Shown: one piece after another, positions 27,276-38,395 of the stretch | How positions within the stretch are numbered: the stretch's first letter is position 1 | How the letters are laid out: each line of letters starts with the position of its first letter | NCBI GenBank assembly: GCA_014773175.1 | Contig: VXCM01001270.1 | Coordinates: 177,458 to 241,457 of the forward strand | Source of the DNA: Lucifuga dentata | Taxonomy: Eukaryota; Chordata; Actinopteri; Ophidiiformes; Bythitidae | Direction of reading: 5' to 3' | Length of the DNA stretch: 64,000 bases | Made by a program: the position numbers and the translations under genes | The notes under the pieces: model-generated | The model's database searches: none | What the model was told of the DNA's origin: nothing | The model's input: only the letters and a program-made list of their open reading frames with translations

Positions 27276-28421
27276 TGTGAAAAATGTGTTCTTTCTTCAT
27301 TCCTTCTGTTCTTATATTAGGCAACAAAACAACTTAATGCACATCTCTTTCTAAACTGTAAGTGCTGTGCAGGAGACTTGTAATGTAACACACTGATAAA
27401 GTTTTATTACTTTACATTTAGCATGCTAATGGTTCCAAAAATCCATAATGGTCCCAATAAATTACAGCAGGCCTGGTGATGTTTGACTACAATCATAATT
27501 CATCACTGCTTTCTCCTCTGATAGGGTGTAATCAGCTGCTGCCATTCAGCTTTTCGCCAGCATGCAGTAGAGCCGTTCATGAGCTAAACTCACATTTGCA
27601 TTTTATGTGCTCTCGAATGACAGAAATGAAGTATGGAGTTTTTTTTCTTCTTCTTCTTTATTATTAACAAGTCTGAGGCTGTGTTCATTTGCATCCAAGA
27701 TGAACCCAAATTCATAGTTCAGTTTGATTCAAGGCTGACCCAGATTATCTCAGTATCAACGAAGAATTGATTATTTATATAGGAATACATAAATTATGCA
27801 TGCTGAATATCAGAGGCACTGTTATGATATACAGGAAGTATCACACAGACAGATTTATCAGGAATGATGTTACTTCTTCATACTTCCTGTTCACACTCCA
27901 TTATGTCTCTCTTTCTTTCTCCCCGGGACTTTGTTCAATATGCAATCACTCATTTTCAGGTGCAAAGTAGCTGGAAAACATTTGTGACCACAATGCAAAC
28001 ATGCTGTAAGAAAAGATGCCTCGAAGACAGCAGGAGATTATATTCTGTAATGTGGCAGCTCAGTCATTTAATTGCCATCAATCATTGAGTTTTGTCACAG
28101 AAACTGTCCCCAACTCACATCAGTAATTGGTTACAAGGCTTTTTGACACCTGCTTCAAGAGCCAAAAATAGAGATCTGCAAGTTTGCTGATGGTTAGTCA
28201 ATTGTTTCCATAGAGAGCGTATAGATTTCTCACGTTAACCTGCAGCTGTTCAATCATCATGACTGCCTGCTGCATGTGTGAGTTGCTCCACGATCGACTC
28301 AGCAAGAAAACATCAACAATTATTTTTTAATGAGTCTGTTTTGATTGTGAGGAGGATGGAAAAATCATTCAGCCAAAGCAGCACACTTCCTGCCTCCAGT
28401 ATATTATGCTCTCTATGTAAT

Positions 28422-29004
28422 CAGTGGTGAAGAAGTACTCAAATTCTTTGAGTAAAAGTAGTAAATCACAATAGAAAAATACTCTAACAGACAAGTATCA
28501 ACCGTTAAAAAAAAAAAAAAAAAAAAANAAAAAAAAAAAAAAAAAAAGCATTCATTGTACAAGGGTTTAGGATTGTTGGATTTTTCACCCAGTAGCATTG
28601 AAAAAAATCTCACATCTCAAATTTTTAAGATTTTGAAGGGAAATAATGTTCAAATTTGGACTGAAATAATCAAAATCCCAAATTTTCACACTAAAGCTCA
28701 TCCAATAAATCACTCAGAAACTTTTCAGATCAGTTTTCAGTTTACATGCTCTGCTACATGTAAATACAGCATCTTTACCCTTCTAAAATGTCATGCAAAT
28801 ATCTAAAATACACTGTCTTTAAACTAAAATAAGGCCGAAATAAGATTTTTAATGAGCAACAGCAACATGTAATGAGTTAATCCTTTGGTTTTAAATCGTA
28901 ATCGTCAAAGTAATTCATAGCTGCAGCACAAAGAGTAGCATAAGAATTAAACACTCAAGCTGCACTTTAGTACAGTACCTGAGTAAATGTACCTTTCACC
29001 CCTT
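28422..29004. mobile_element. hAT-type MITE with 8-bp target duplication
   Basis: The ends are CAGTGGTGAAGAAGTACTC and GAGTAAATGTACCTTTCACC. The interior is of the same family as the element at 4896-5545. Flanks TATGTAAT (28414-28421) and TATGTAAG (29005-29012) agree at 7 of 8 bases, the expected hAT target duplication. The poly-A tract inside contains a single-N join at 28528. Confidence 0.75.
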
Positions 29005-31197
29005 TATGTAAGTGATGGTAACCATGTCGTAGCCCTGCTGTGAGGTGCCTGACCTCTCCTTCAACCCTGCCATGGAAAATCGTGTATTAATGAAGACCTG
29101 CCACATAGGGTTACATCTTCATCAACATTCAAGTCTTTCTATATGTCTTCATCATTAAGGATCGCCTCTTTTGCTCACCGCCCATCCTGAGCCTATAAAT
29201 ATCTTAGAATCCCCCCTGCTGGCTGCGTGTTTGAGGGTGTGTGAATTCACACATTTACTTAATTGCATGCACAGACACACAGACACAAATACGGACTTGT
29301 GGGTTTGATTGCTTACATTGTTTTTTCCGATGGAGCACAGACATTAAGGGATACAATATGCAGGTAAAAGGACAAAATATGAAAACTGAAAAAAGGGCTT
29401 CATAGACACAAATTGCTCTTCCTGGAATGCTGCTAAAAATAGATAATGAACAAAGGAGTAGACATTTCACTCATTTTACTCCTGCTTACTGCTTCCTCTA
29501 ATTATTTCGAAGTGATCGCTATTTTCTCAACTTGTTTACAAAGTGGAGGAAGAATGAAATTAGGGGTGGTGTTAGTTTCATATGTCACTAGAATACAGCC
29601 TTCACATAAACGCAATTGCTGAGAAAACAGACAAAAGACCAGAGAGGAAATGAACTCCTCTGGATAAAAAGCCTGGCCTACATTATTACACCCTTCAAAT
29701 AAGCTTCTGCTATGGAGACCAGGAGATTTATTTTTTAAAAAGGGCTGTCTGGGCGTGAAGAATCCATACTGAGATAACATGATTATGTAATTCCTTTCAT
29801 ATGGAACTGAGAACAAAGATGGTGTTGATATCAGCTCTGTGGCTTCTGCCATTTTGAAAGGCTGTTTAATAGGGATATAATCTGTTCTGTGAACTATTCA
29901 ACTTCCATTTCTATATCGCGTATTGTATCAAAGGCTGGAGCACAAACAACTCATTCCTCCTGCCATCTCCACTTACACTGCAAAGGTCTTTCTTCAGTCA
30001 TGTTTCACTTATATCCTATTACAGACCAACCTGCTGGATACGCAGACAGGCTGAAGGATCTTACACATCGCCTAATAAGCTCAAAGTTAATATGCTAAGA
30101 TTAAGAGCTGGAAACTTTTGCGAACAATGCCGTTATCCAATGCCTCCAGCAAATTGCGCAGCACTGATCTAGAGACTGTAAAGTAAAATCTCAGAATCAA
30201 TCTGTCAGACTGTATGATATCTAGTTTGATGCACGTGAGATCGTGGGATGAATGCCTGGCGAATAATAGCACTACAGTAAGCAGAATAAAACCATGCAGG
30301 CAGAAACTTGTCATCACCTTGTCGTCAACTTGTCAACTGGTTGGTTTTCAGACATGAGTCGTAGCAGCAGTCAAACTGTGTGATTTTGATCCTAAATTTC
30401 TAAAATAATTTTATTGCTGTCTCTTTGGTTGCATGAGCACCAAACTTTATGTCTCAAACTTCATTCTGGGTCTGTACTTTTGATTTGAAGAGCAATTTAT
30501 TTAAAATCTCCTGCTCTGATTGTATTATATATTTGGCACTTAGTATATTGTCCTATGAGTCAACTCCCCTTCATTTGGCACCTAAATTAACCAAAGTGCA
30601 TTTAGTGTTTGACCCAGTCTGGGTGCTTGGTGTTGTGGGTAAATACAGATGGCTCTGTTTGTGCTGAAGCTGTCAGCCACTCCCTCTCCCCTCACATCCT
30701 TTCACTGTTGTCTGTCCTCTCTAATACGTGAAAAGATAGACAGTCCTGTCAGGTGGAATGACTCACAGCCGCAGCTTGACTAAATAAGTGAATGAGTAAT
30801 TAGAAATATGGATGGGCTGCATGAAAAGACAAAACAGCTCAAGGATATGGAGAATATATCATCTTAATTTAAGGGTTTACTGCCCAGGTGAAATGATACT
30901 GTTTTAAAGTAAACATTCGGTCTGTGCTCTTCCTTTTTAAAGAGGTGTGTGACTGTGTGTGTGAATGCATGTGTGTGTGTGTGTGTGTGCTAAAATGAAG
31001 AAGAGGGCAAGCTCGGTGGGTCAGCATGCACTGGTCAGACAAGACTTTGGGGTGTTGCTGCTCTGTGTGGCAGATCTATCAGCTCAAACAAGTCAGACAC
31101 TGGCAAACTGCCCAGCAAGGCTCTGCAGCCCATGTACAACACATCAAACCTGGCCTGAAAATGAAGCGCGGTGATCTAAATTGACTAACTGTTATGC

Positions 31198-31474
31198 TTA
31201 AAGGGGGATTCCACCAGTTTTTGACATTAAATTTAGGATCAATGCTTGCTCATGCTTCAGTGTATCTTTTTCTTTCTTACATTTTGTTCACACTTGCAGT
31301 CTTTGTCACCGATACAAAGACCCTCATGACATCATGGACATCATGTTTTCAGGCTTTAGACAGCTCCCTCTTCAGCTGAAAACCCTGTATACAGTTGTTT
31401 TCATGTGCTAAATAGTGCTTCCCCAGGACCAATAACTGACTTTAATGTGTAAAAATGGTGGAGTCTCCCTTTAA
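31198..31474. mobile_element. TTAA-flanked MITE (piggyBac-like)
   Basis: TTAAAGGGGGATTCCACCAG at the left and GGTGGAGTCTCCCTTTAA at the right are imperfect inverted repeats bounded by TTAA, the piggyBac target sequence. The 277-bp body has no meaningful frame. Class assignment is from end structure only. Confidence 0.6.
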
Positions 31475-32754
31475 AATCTGCCATTTAAATGATTTTCATA
31501 GGAGCAGACATGATGTCATTAGTTGTAAAAATCTAACAAATCCAAAAGTGAGTGTTTTGTTTTGTTTTGTTTTTTTTAACTATCTGCATCAAAGGAGTGA
31601 AGCATTCTGGGAAAGAGGGAAGTTATTTAGTTAGTTTAACGCTTCACATCTAAGCCTCTTTGTAAAGAGAAAAAAGAAATTGCATCATTGCCCCCAGCTT
31701 AGTATTCAAGAGCTCTGCTGTGATTGTCACCTATTAATCCTGTTTTGTAATGCTGGAGGATGCCACCATGTTCAGCCTAATGAAGTATGACTTTTTTATT
31801 TCTAACCAGTGAGGCAGTGCTGCCAAATGCAAATCATTCAACAAACACAAAAGCAGGCATTGTTCTGTGGAGGGCTGTTTAGAATGCTACTGCAATATTA
31901 TACAAAATCATTTCGACAAAACGAAGAGAATGGCAAATGCAGCTGAACAATTACATTAACTGTGTGACCTCGTATTCTGTATAGTAGCACACAAGATTGG
32001 TTTCTTCAGGAAATTCAATTGTGGAAGATTGATATTGCTAATCTGCTTCATGTGTTCTATTTACAGCATTAACGGTACATCCATTCATCGTGTCCTGCTA
32101 TGCAGAGAACATCAGGAGTTGCCACCAGCACTTCAGGAGCTGGACTTCTCCAAAACTTTCCCTGTCTTTAGGAGTGAATGCTTGTGGCAGCATCCATCAT
32201 CTTTAGGAGACAAAGTGATGGTGAAGATCCAGTGACTTGCAGACGGCAGAGCTACACCATGATGGATGGATGTGAAGTCAATCTTCAAAACTCCAGGGAC
32301 ATTTGCCTGACTACATTCAGAGTCACCATTACAGAGTGACTCAGAGCAGTGGACTGAATTTCACTTCAGTCAAATTAGCTGTCTGAAAGAACCGCATTCA
32401 TGAGGACGAGGACACAGGGACGATGGGGGAGAAATCGTTGAAGTGAGCAGGTATCGACCTCAACCTCCACAAAAACTATGGTTAACCTTCCACTGAGAAA
32501 GACATCAAACTCCTCATTGCTCCAGCCGAATGCCTCAGTTGGAAACTCCTAAAGACTTGTGTTAAACCTTTCCCAGGTGTGAATGGATGAATGTCAATCA
32601 TGGATGCTCCTCGAGACTCAAAGTTTTCTGCCTCCTTCAGTCATTCCCATTTAATTCACCTCCACAACAGCACAAATTTATAATGACTCTGCCTTTTGTA
32701 TCTGTCACACAACAAATAACATACAAACTCTTTGAGGAGAGGAGTTATGTGATC

Positions 32755-33085
32755 ACCATTTGTTAGCAGGATATCTCGAAAAGTTATGGATGGATTTGTA
32801 TGAAATTTAGGGTAGAAATAAATAATGTCAAGAGGAAGAAGTGATTAAATTTTGGAGGTGATCAGGATACAGTAGAAATTTCTAACCTATAAAATCAATG
32901 TAACAGGCCGATTTCAATTAAATTTAGCATATTGACTCTTTTTTTTTTTAAACAAAAAGAAGATCTGCTTATTTTGGTGATGATCCTGATCAAATTCTGG
33001 ATCACACAGGATCTATCAGGGGGTTTATTGGGGATTTTGTTGGCCTTGGCAGAGGTATAGGCTCTCTTCTTTCTGTCAGTGTAAG
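32755..33085 (+). mobile_element. fragment of the same type of teleost interspersed repeat
   Basis: The text runs from CAGGATATCTCGAAAAGTTA through TTTTGGAGGTGATCAGGATA to GGCCTTGGCAGAGGTATAGG. It reads like the 5' and middle portion of the repeat whose end resembles 27060-27275. Family not named. Confidence 0.55.
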
Positions 33086-33937
33086 GAGAATGGATAGTTG
33101 TGATTACTTTAATGACACATTTCATATTTCCCCAAGATAAACACAGTTACAGTTCAATCAGGTGAAAATATCCTGGCATCATCCCATGGTTCAGTGCTTT
33201 TCTATTTAGGGACCCTTGACATGCAAAGATTTGGGAGCCTTTGGCCTCATCTGGCCTGAAAAACAGTAATTGGCAGCAGAGACAATGTCACGAAAGCTCT
33301 GATAGAGAGAGAAAATGGCAACACAGCAGCAGACAAACATACAGGAGCCAGACGAAAGGAGCGAAGGACACAGAGGAAAACCATAGTCTTAATGTCCTAA
33401 TGAGGACAAACATTACGTCAGAGCCGTAAAACTGACACACTTCAGGCTCTTAAGACAAAAATCAATGTGGTGTAACATTTTCATCGTTGAAAACAAATCC
33501 TCATTTAATATTTAACTAGAGCAATCTGTGACATGACGTTGATGGAATCAAATGGGAATTTATACTCAAATATCAACATATATATAAAAACTATCACTCT
33601 CTCTAAATTATCTAAATAGTGTTGGCAGTATTCATTTTAACTCAGCAATAAATAATATGTCCAAGTCAGTCAATTTAATTTTTTGAGCTGTAATATGCAT
33701 AAATCCTAGAAAATCAGAAATACATCAAAACAGGCATATTAGGAAAAAGTACCATAAAGTCCAATAAGGTACTACAGACACACTTGAAGTCCCTTTAGCA
33801 ATATTACAGGAATATTATAATGGTTTTCCGGTAAGGAAATATAAAAATATAACATTGGTTTTCTTACTGAAACACGTTCATTCATTCAGACCAGCTGAAA
33901 TGGTTAAAACTTGAACTTGTTGACACGCCACGCCCAT

Positions 33938-33963
33938 CCAATCAATGGACAAAGGCCATTGTT
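33938..33963. promoter_or_regulatory. candidate CCAAT plus inverted SOX site pair at start of intron 1
   Basis: About 45 bases inside intron 1 lies CCAATCA (33938-33944), followed by ACAAAGG (33949-33955) abutting CCATTGT (33956-33962). The last two are head-to-head SOX/TCF-type cores. Such inverted pairs are used by dimeric SOX factors. This is a motif reading only; occupancy is unknown. Confidence 0.3.
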
Positions 33964-34007
33964 ATATTGTTAGAATATTACTGAAAAGTTAAAAACTGAA
34001 GTGTTAC

Positions 34008-34034
34008 CTGCGCAGCCATGAATGACAGATCCAT
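34008..34034 (-). CDS. c14orf132: c14orf132 orthologue, first coding exon (9 codons)
   Basis: This tiny exon encodes MDLSFMAAQ, the N-terminus I recall for vertebrate C14orf132, and ends exactly on a codon boundary. It is followed on the minus strand by a GTAAC donor (34007-34003). The start is supported by a strong context (A at -3, G at +4) and by an in-frame TGA at 34062-34064, 27 nt upstream, which rules out an N-terminal extension in this exon. It joins in phase 0 to the exon at 9849-10085 and makes an 87-residue protein. C14orf132 is a conserved, largely uncharacterised microprotein with one C-terminal membrane span. The exon is too short for ORF scanning. I identified it by matching the remembered N-terminus and finding the splice site; transcript data were not available. 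Confidence 0.9.
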
Positions 34035-34435
34035 GCTGTTGCTCCGTCCAAGCCAAGGCGCTCAGCGAAAGATGCAGACCTGCGTGTTTTCTTCTCTTAT
34101 TCCCCGATAGATCATTTGCCTCCTTTTATTCTACATCCACTGGATCCGCAAGTTACCGGACTTCATGTGAGGAGCATGTCGAAGATGAAGAATGAAAAGA
34201 AAACAGAGGAGGAGGAGAATGTGGAGGAAGATGAAAAAAACTGAGGGAAAGGAGCGGGACAGACGAGAAATAAAGAGATGTGGGAGACAGAATGAGAAAC
34301 AGGGTGACGGAAGATGAGGAGGAGGAGGAAGAGGAGGAGGAGGAGGAGTGGGAGGAGGAGGAGGAGGCTAATGCTGGACTGTCACAGATTACGAAGGAGG
34401 TGCAAGCGAAGTCTTTCTTGTGCTTCCTTTGTGCG

Positions 34436-34467
<32 letters not shown>

Positions 34468-34480
34468 CTTTTAAAATGAC
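34035..34480 (-). promoter_or_regulatory. c14orf132 5'UTR / proximal promoter region
   Basis: This is the sequence immediately upstream of the first coding exon on the minus strand. The first 60 bases have several CpG dinucleotides against a CpG-poor background. From 34183 to 34369 the plus strand is a long GGA/GAA-rich purine tract (TCC-rich on the transcript strand), followed at 34437-34462 by a (CT)n tract with the opposite strand bias. No TATA box is obvious. The transcription start is not resolvable from sequence; promoter assignment is by position. Confidence 0.45.
34183..34369 (+). repeat. GGA/GAA-rich purine tract
   Basis: Almost uninterrupted purines on the plus strand. It is densest at 34315-34368, where GAGGAGGAGGA-type units predominate. 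It lies 149-335 bases upstream of the c14orf132 start codon, so the transcript-strand sequence is TCC-rich. Confidence 0.9.
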
Positions 34481-34779
34481 TTAATCAGATTCGTTAAAGT
34501 AAAAATTAGCCACAAAGGCAAATATATTATTTTGGGTAGAAGCGTTGAGATTGGCCCACCAAACTGACTTGGAAGGTTAAATTGGTTTAGGCATAAGAAT
34601 AAAACCTGTTATTTGTCGGAATAAACGCTAAATTAGATCATGTATAAAGTTAAAAATGTTTACTTTAGAATAAAAGAAGAGATGATTAGTTCAGTTAATA
34701 TTTGTTTTGGTATATTCAATTTTCATACGGTTACTGACAATAATTTCCCAAAGCATACTACTGGAACAGTGAATTTAAA

Positions 34780-34908
34780 ATGTTTTTCCTACCTTCCAGG
34801 CCGCCATTGGTTTCAGTTCATTCTGGTATGCTATTAAAATCAGNATGTTTTTCCTACCTTCCAGGCCGCCATTGGTTTCAGTTCATTCTGGTATGCTATT
34901 AAAATCAG
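34780..34908 (+). repeat. exact 64-bp duplication around N (assembly artefact)
   Basis: 34780-34843 is repeated exactly at 34845-34908 with N at 34844. It lies about 750 bases upstream of the c14orf132 start codon, so promoter coordinates there are inflated. Confidence 0.9.
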
Positions 34909-35400
34909 CTTGAAACGTTACTTGAAACGTTCCTGGGATAGGCAATCTGTCATCGCGAATGAGACCTGTATTCAGGAGTTTTTTCAAAGTTACGCAATTT
35001 TAGTGTTTACGCACAATAAAAAGCATGGAGTGAATGTATGTCTCCACCAGGGAATATCCCAAAAGAAGACCTGCACTTATCAAAAAACTAAGCTTTATGA
35101 AGTCATGGTCATTAAGCTGCATAACTATTATCAGGCAAAACATCAATTTTTAAGGTGGCTGTACCACTTGAATATTTGATTTTGAAAGATTAAGAGATTT
35201 TGCAAAATATCAGGAAAGCTGAAAGGTTTTATCCTTTGGGAAATGATTGTCAGTAACGTAACGTATGAAAATTGAATATATTAGGCTCAAACATGCACAA
35301 TTGCCGGTATGGTCCTTTAAAATAATAATTATTATTATATAGAAATTGGTCTTGGCATAAGCAAAGCCATCATGTTTTCTTTCATAATGTATTTGGCATA

Positions 35401-35437
35401 CTCTCTCTCTCTCTCTCTCTCACTCTCACTCTCACTC
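35401..35437 (+). repeat. (CT)n microsatellite grading into CACTCT units
   Basis: CT units followed by CACTCTCACTCT. Confidence 0.9.
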
Positions 35438-37010
35438 TTCCTCTCTTTCCACATAAAATCAATCACTGTCTATGGATGACTGAAATGGAGAAAACAGCCT
35501 ACTCATCTCCAGAGTCCAGCAGGTGTATTTGCAACATTCGCAGGTAAATGAACGTGTGGCCTGAACAGCCTGTTGCGAGCATGTGCGTTTTTCATTCTGC
35601 AGTGTCCATCCAATGCTTCAATGAAACTTTGTGACCTAAAACTAATGACATGTTCTTGAATTAACAAGGCCCGGAGAACAATGGATGCTGCTGGATTGTT
35701 ATTCATTGGAGAGTCTCTTCAAAAGCCAATTAACAGACCCGACTTATGAGGAGAGATTCATTTATGGTGACCTGGCTTTCACTGTGAATACTTAATTTCA
35801 GTGCCTGGTTAATGCCAGAGTCTACATACAAAGTGGTTTCACAGAGCTTCACAGTGGGATGTTAGTTAGAAAGGTAACATTTTCTTATCAGGGTCAAATA
35901 TCAGTATTTTCGTGATATTAGAATAGACGTTTCTCCTCAAATTGCATGCTGAATCCTTGTGCTTTTAGAAACTGAAACAAATGGATGACAAATGATAAAT
36001 CGGAAACATTAGGAAAGCTTTTGGACTGTTGTGTTAATATCTTTAGTTTGACCCCATGTTGCTTTGATGATTCATCATTTCTGCCATGCATGAAGCAGAT
36101 CACCTAGATCAGCAGCTCAGATTCTGTCCTCATCTTTTTTGCTGAGCAGGCATACAGACCATCTAGTCCTAGTATGAGATGGTCCAGTTCATTCCAGTTC
36201 CCAGCTCCAGTTCCAGTGTTAGAGAAGTGAAATCTGTCGCCGTTTTCTTTATGTATGCCTGATTAGCTTTATTTTCATCCAGGCTTTGTACCTTTTGTCA
36301 ATGTGGGGAGTTTGATTGTTACAGCACTATTTCTGCCGCAAAATCTGAATAATAATGTGGATAATAAGAGAAAACACATACACTGAATTAGGGCAATGAT
36401 GTCATTGGTGAGGTTTTGCTATGCACGACTGCAAATGATAGAGGAAAAACAACATCTTTTTAGTATGAACAAGGATGAAAAAACAGCAAACCCTTCCTTT
36501 AATGTGATTATGTCTGTTTCCACAGACAAATTTTGAATTCTTCAGCGGTGTGGCAGCATTTTGAGGACTGTAATATTTCCTAAAACCAGACTTTGGAACA
36601 CATCGCCTCGAGTGGGTCAGTGATCCAGTTAGTAAAGCAGCATATAATCATTTCCCCACTGATGCTGTGATTTGTTATCTGCAGCATTACCATGATCTTG
36701 GGATGAAGTTAAGTGACAAGATTAGTCTTTGAAATCATATTGATTAATGAGCTGATGCTGTTGTCATGCATGCTGGCGTTAGTGTCTCTGATCATTGAGC
36801 CAACATTGTATTTTTAACTAAGAATTCTGAAAGCAGAAATTTTACTTGTATTAGTATTATCATGTTGCTGCTATTATTGATACACATGATTTGATACCAA
36901 CAACAAATTGGAACTACTTCACAAATGCAACACGAGATATGCTCTGTAGGGCTGTAATGTTTTTTGATTATAACTTACATGTTGCAGAGTTATCCAAAAC
37001 TCTGTAGTTT

Positions 37011-37046
37011 TCCATCTCATACCACTCTGTAGTGGTATGAGATGGA
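37011..37046. repeat. perfect 15-bp hairpin, 6-base loop
   Basis: The arms 37011-37025 (TCCATCTCATACCAC) and 37032-37046 are exact reverse complements around TCTGTA. No adjacent T-run suggests a terminator-like role. The repeat may be a recent short inverted duplication. Confidence 0.9.
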
Positions 37047-38087
37047 CAAACTTGGAAAACATGCTGTGATTATGTACATGCTGGCTGCTGTCCATGATTG
37101 TGGCTTTGAACCCACCCTGCTCATCTGATTTGCCCTCCTCAAACTTCCACTTTTCTCCATATGAAAAAGGCTTTTTGGACTCAGATGACAGCATCATATC
37201 AACTATAAAGGATTCTACAACAAAGGTCATCTATGAAACTTTGTTTGGTGATTTTTAAAGCCGAAATGAAATCATATTCAGTTTTTCCTGATGTTTTGCT
37301 CATCTCCTCTGCAACATTTAGCTTCTTTTATATTGTTACGGACATGCCACTGGGCATTTGCTGGCCCTGATCCACAGCTGCATAATCGAGGTAAAAATAG
37401 ATTAATAACAAGCATCAAGCTAGGCCTTGTCATGTTATAATATTCCAGGTTGATGGGAACAAGTTGGAATAATGTCATGCCACCTACAATCCCTGACTGC
37501 TCAACATTTATGAATGCCTGTGGTGCGACCGATTTAGTCTGTCAGATCTATATTGCCCCGAAACTATGTTTGTTTAAATGTGTGTAAGTAAACTGTGTGT
37601 GTGGAAGGGTGGGGGGTGGAAGCTTAGGCGGCTGGTCATCTTCTCTGAGTAATCCTAAAATATCCTTAATCTTGGGGGGCTTGTGTCGCGTGTTTATCTG
37701 TGATAGGTGTGTGTAGGAACCTGTGAATGACGTTACTGCTGTCAAAAATCCATTCATAATCAATCAGAATGCAATATATGAAGCCCAGCCAGGGGGATTT
37801 CCAGCCAAAGCCACAAGGGAAATGATGTATGAGAAAAACACCCTTAACATACATACACACCTTGTTTTATTATTTGTCAAAGACAAATATAGGGACATTC
37901 ATGGCAGTCATGGCTCTCTCTCACACATACACACACACACAGAGTCATATCTTGCACATGTACCTTAACATGTGCTGTATCAGCTCTTTCTTGTACAGTA
38001 CATCTTAGTTTGGTTCTTCTCTGCTGATGCATAGCCAACAAGGTAGCTGATTCATAATTAATGCTTAGCTGAATATATTGAAATTCA

Positions 38088-38089
<2 letters not shown>

Positions 38090-38120
<31 letters not shown>
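38090..38120 (+). repeat. (TG)n microsatellite
   Basis: About 15 TG units. Confidence 0.9.
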
Positions 38121-38121
<1 letters not shown>

Positions 38122-38264
38122 CCATGGGCAACCCACAGGGATGAAGTCTTAAGACTGGTTTACACACCACATTTCTCTCTGTGTATCATTTAATCCGGTT
38201 TATACACTGGTTTCTTTACTTTCTGTGTCTTATGTGAACACATGGTTGTCTGACATCAGAGTTT

Positions 38265-38395
38265 TTTTTTGTTTTTTGTTTTTTTTTAATTTTCCATTAG
38301 GCGAGGTGGTTTGCTTTCAATCAACCAACNTTTTTTGTTTTTTGTTTTTTTTTAATTTTCCATTAGGCGAGGTGGTTTGCTTTCAATCAACCAAC
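38265..38395 (+). repeat. exact 65-bp duplication around N (assembly artefact)
   Basis: 38265-38329 is repeated exactly at 38331-38395 with N at 38330. It includes a T-rich part and the word CATTAGGCGAGGTGGTTTGC. Confidence 0.9.

Larger units (their letters stand above)
10086..34007 (-). other. c14orf132: c14orf132 intron 1 (about 23.9 kb)
   Basis: This is the interval between the donor GT (34006-34007) and acceptor AG (10086-10087) of the two recognised coding exons; the splice is phase 0. I found no convincing coding exon inside. It holds microsatellites, a SINE, several MITEs, a tandem duplication, five single-N assembly joins, and AT-rich stretches with clustered homeodomain/POU-like and SOX-like motifs that could be conserved enhancers. 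Additional non-coding 5' exons or alternative exons cannot be excluded without RNA data. Confidence 0.8.

Noticed and set aside
34280..34474. Plus-strand frame with poly-Glu and poly-Ser/Leu tracts
   Set aside because: It is the translation of the GGA and CT tracts in the c14orf132 promoter region on the opposite strand.
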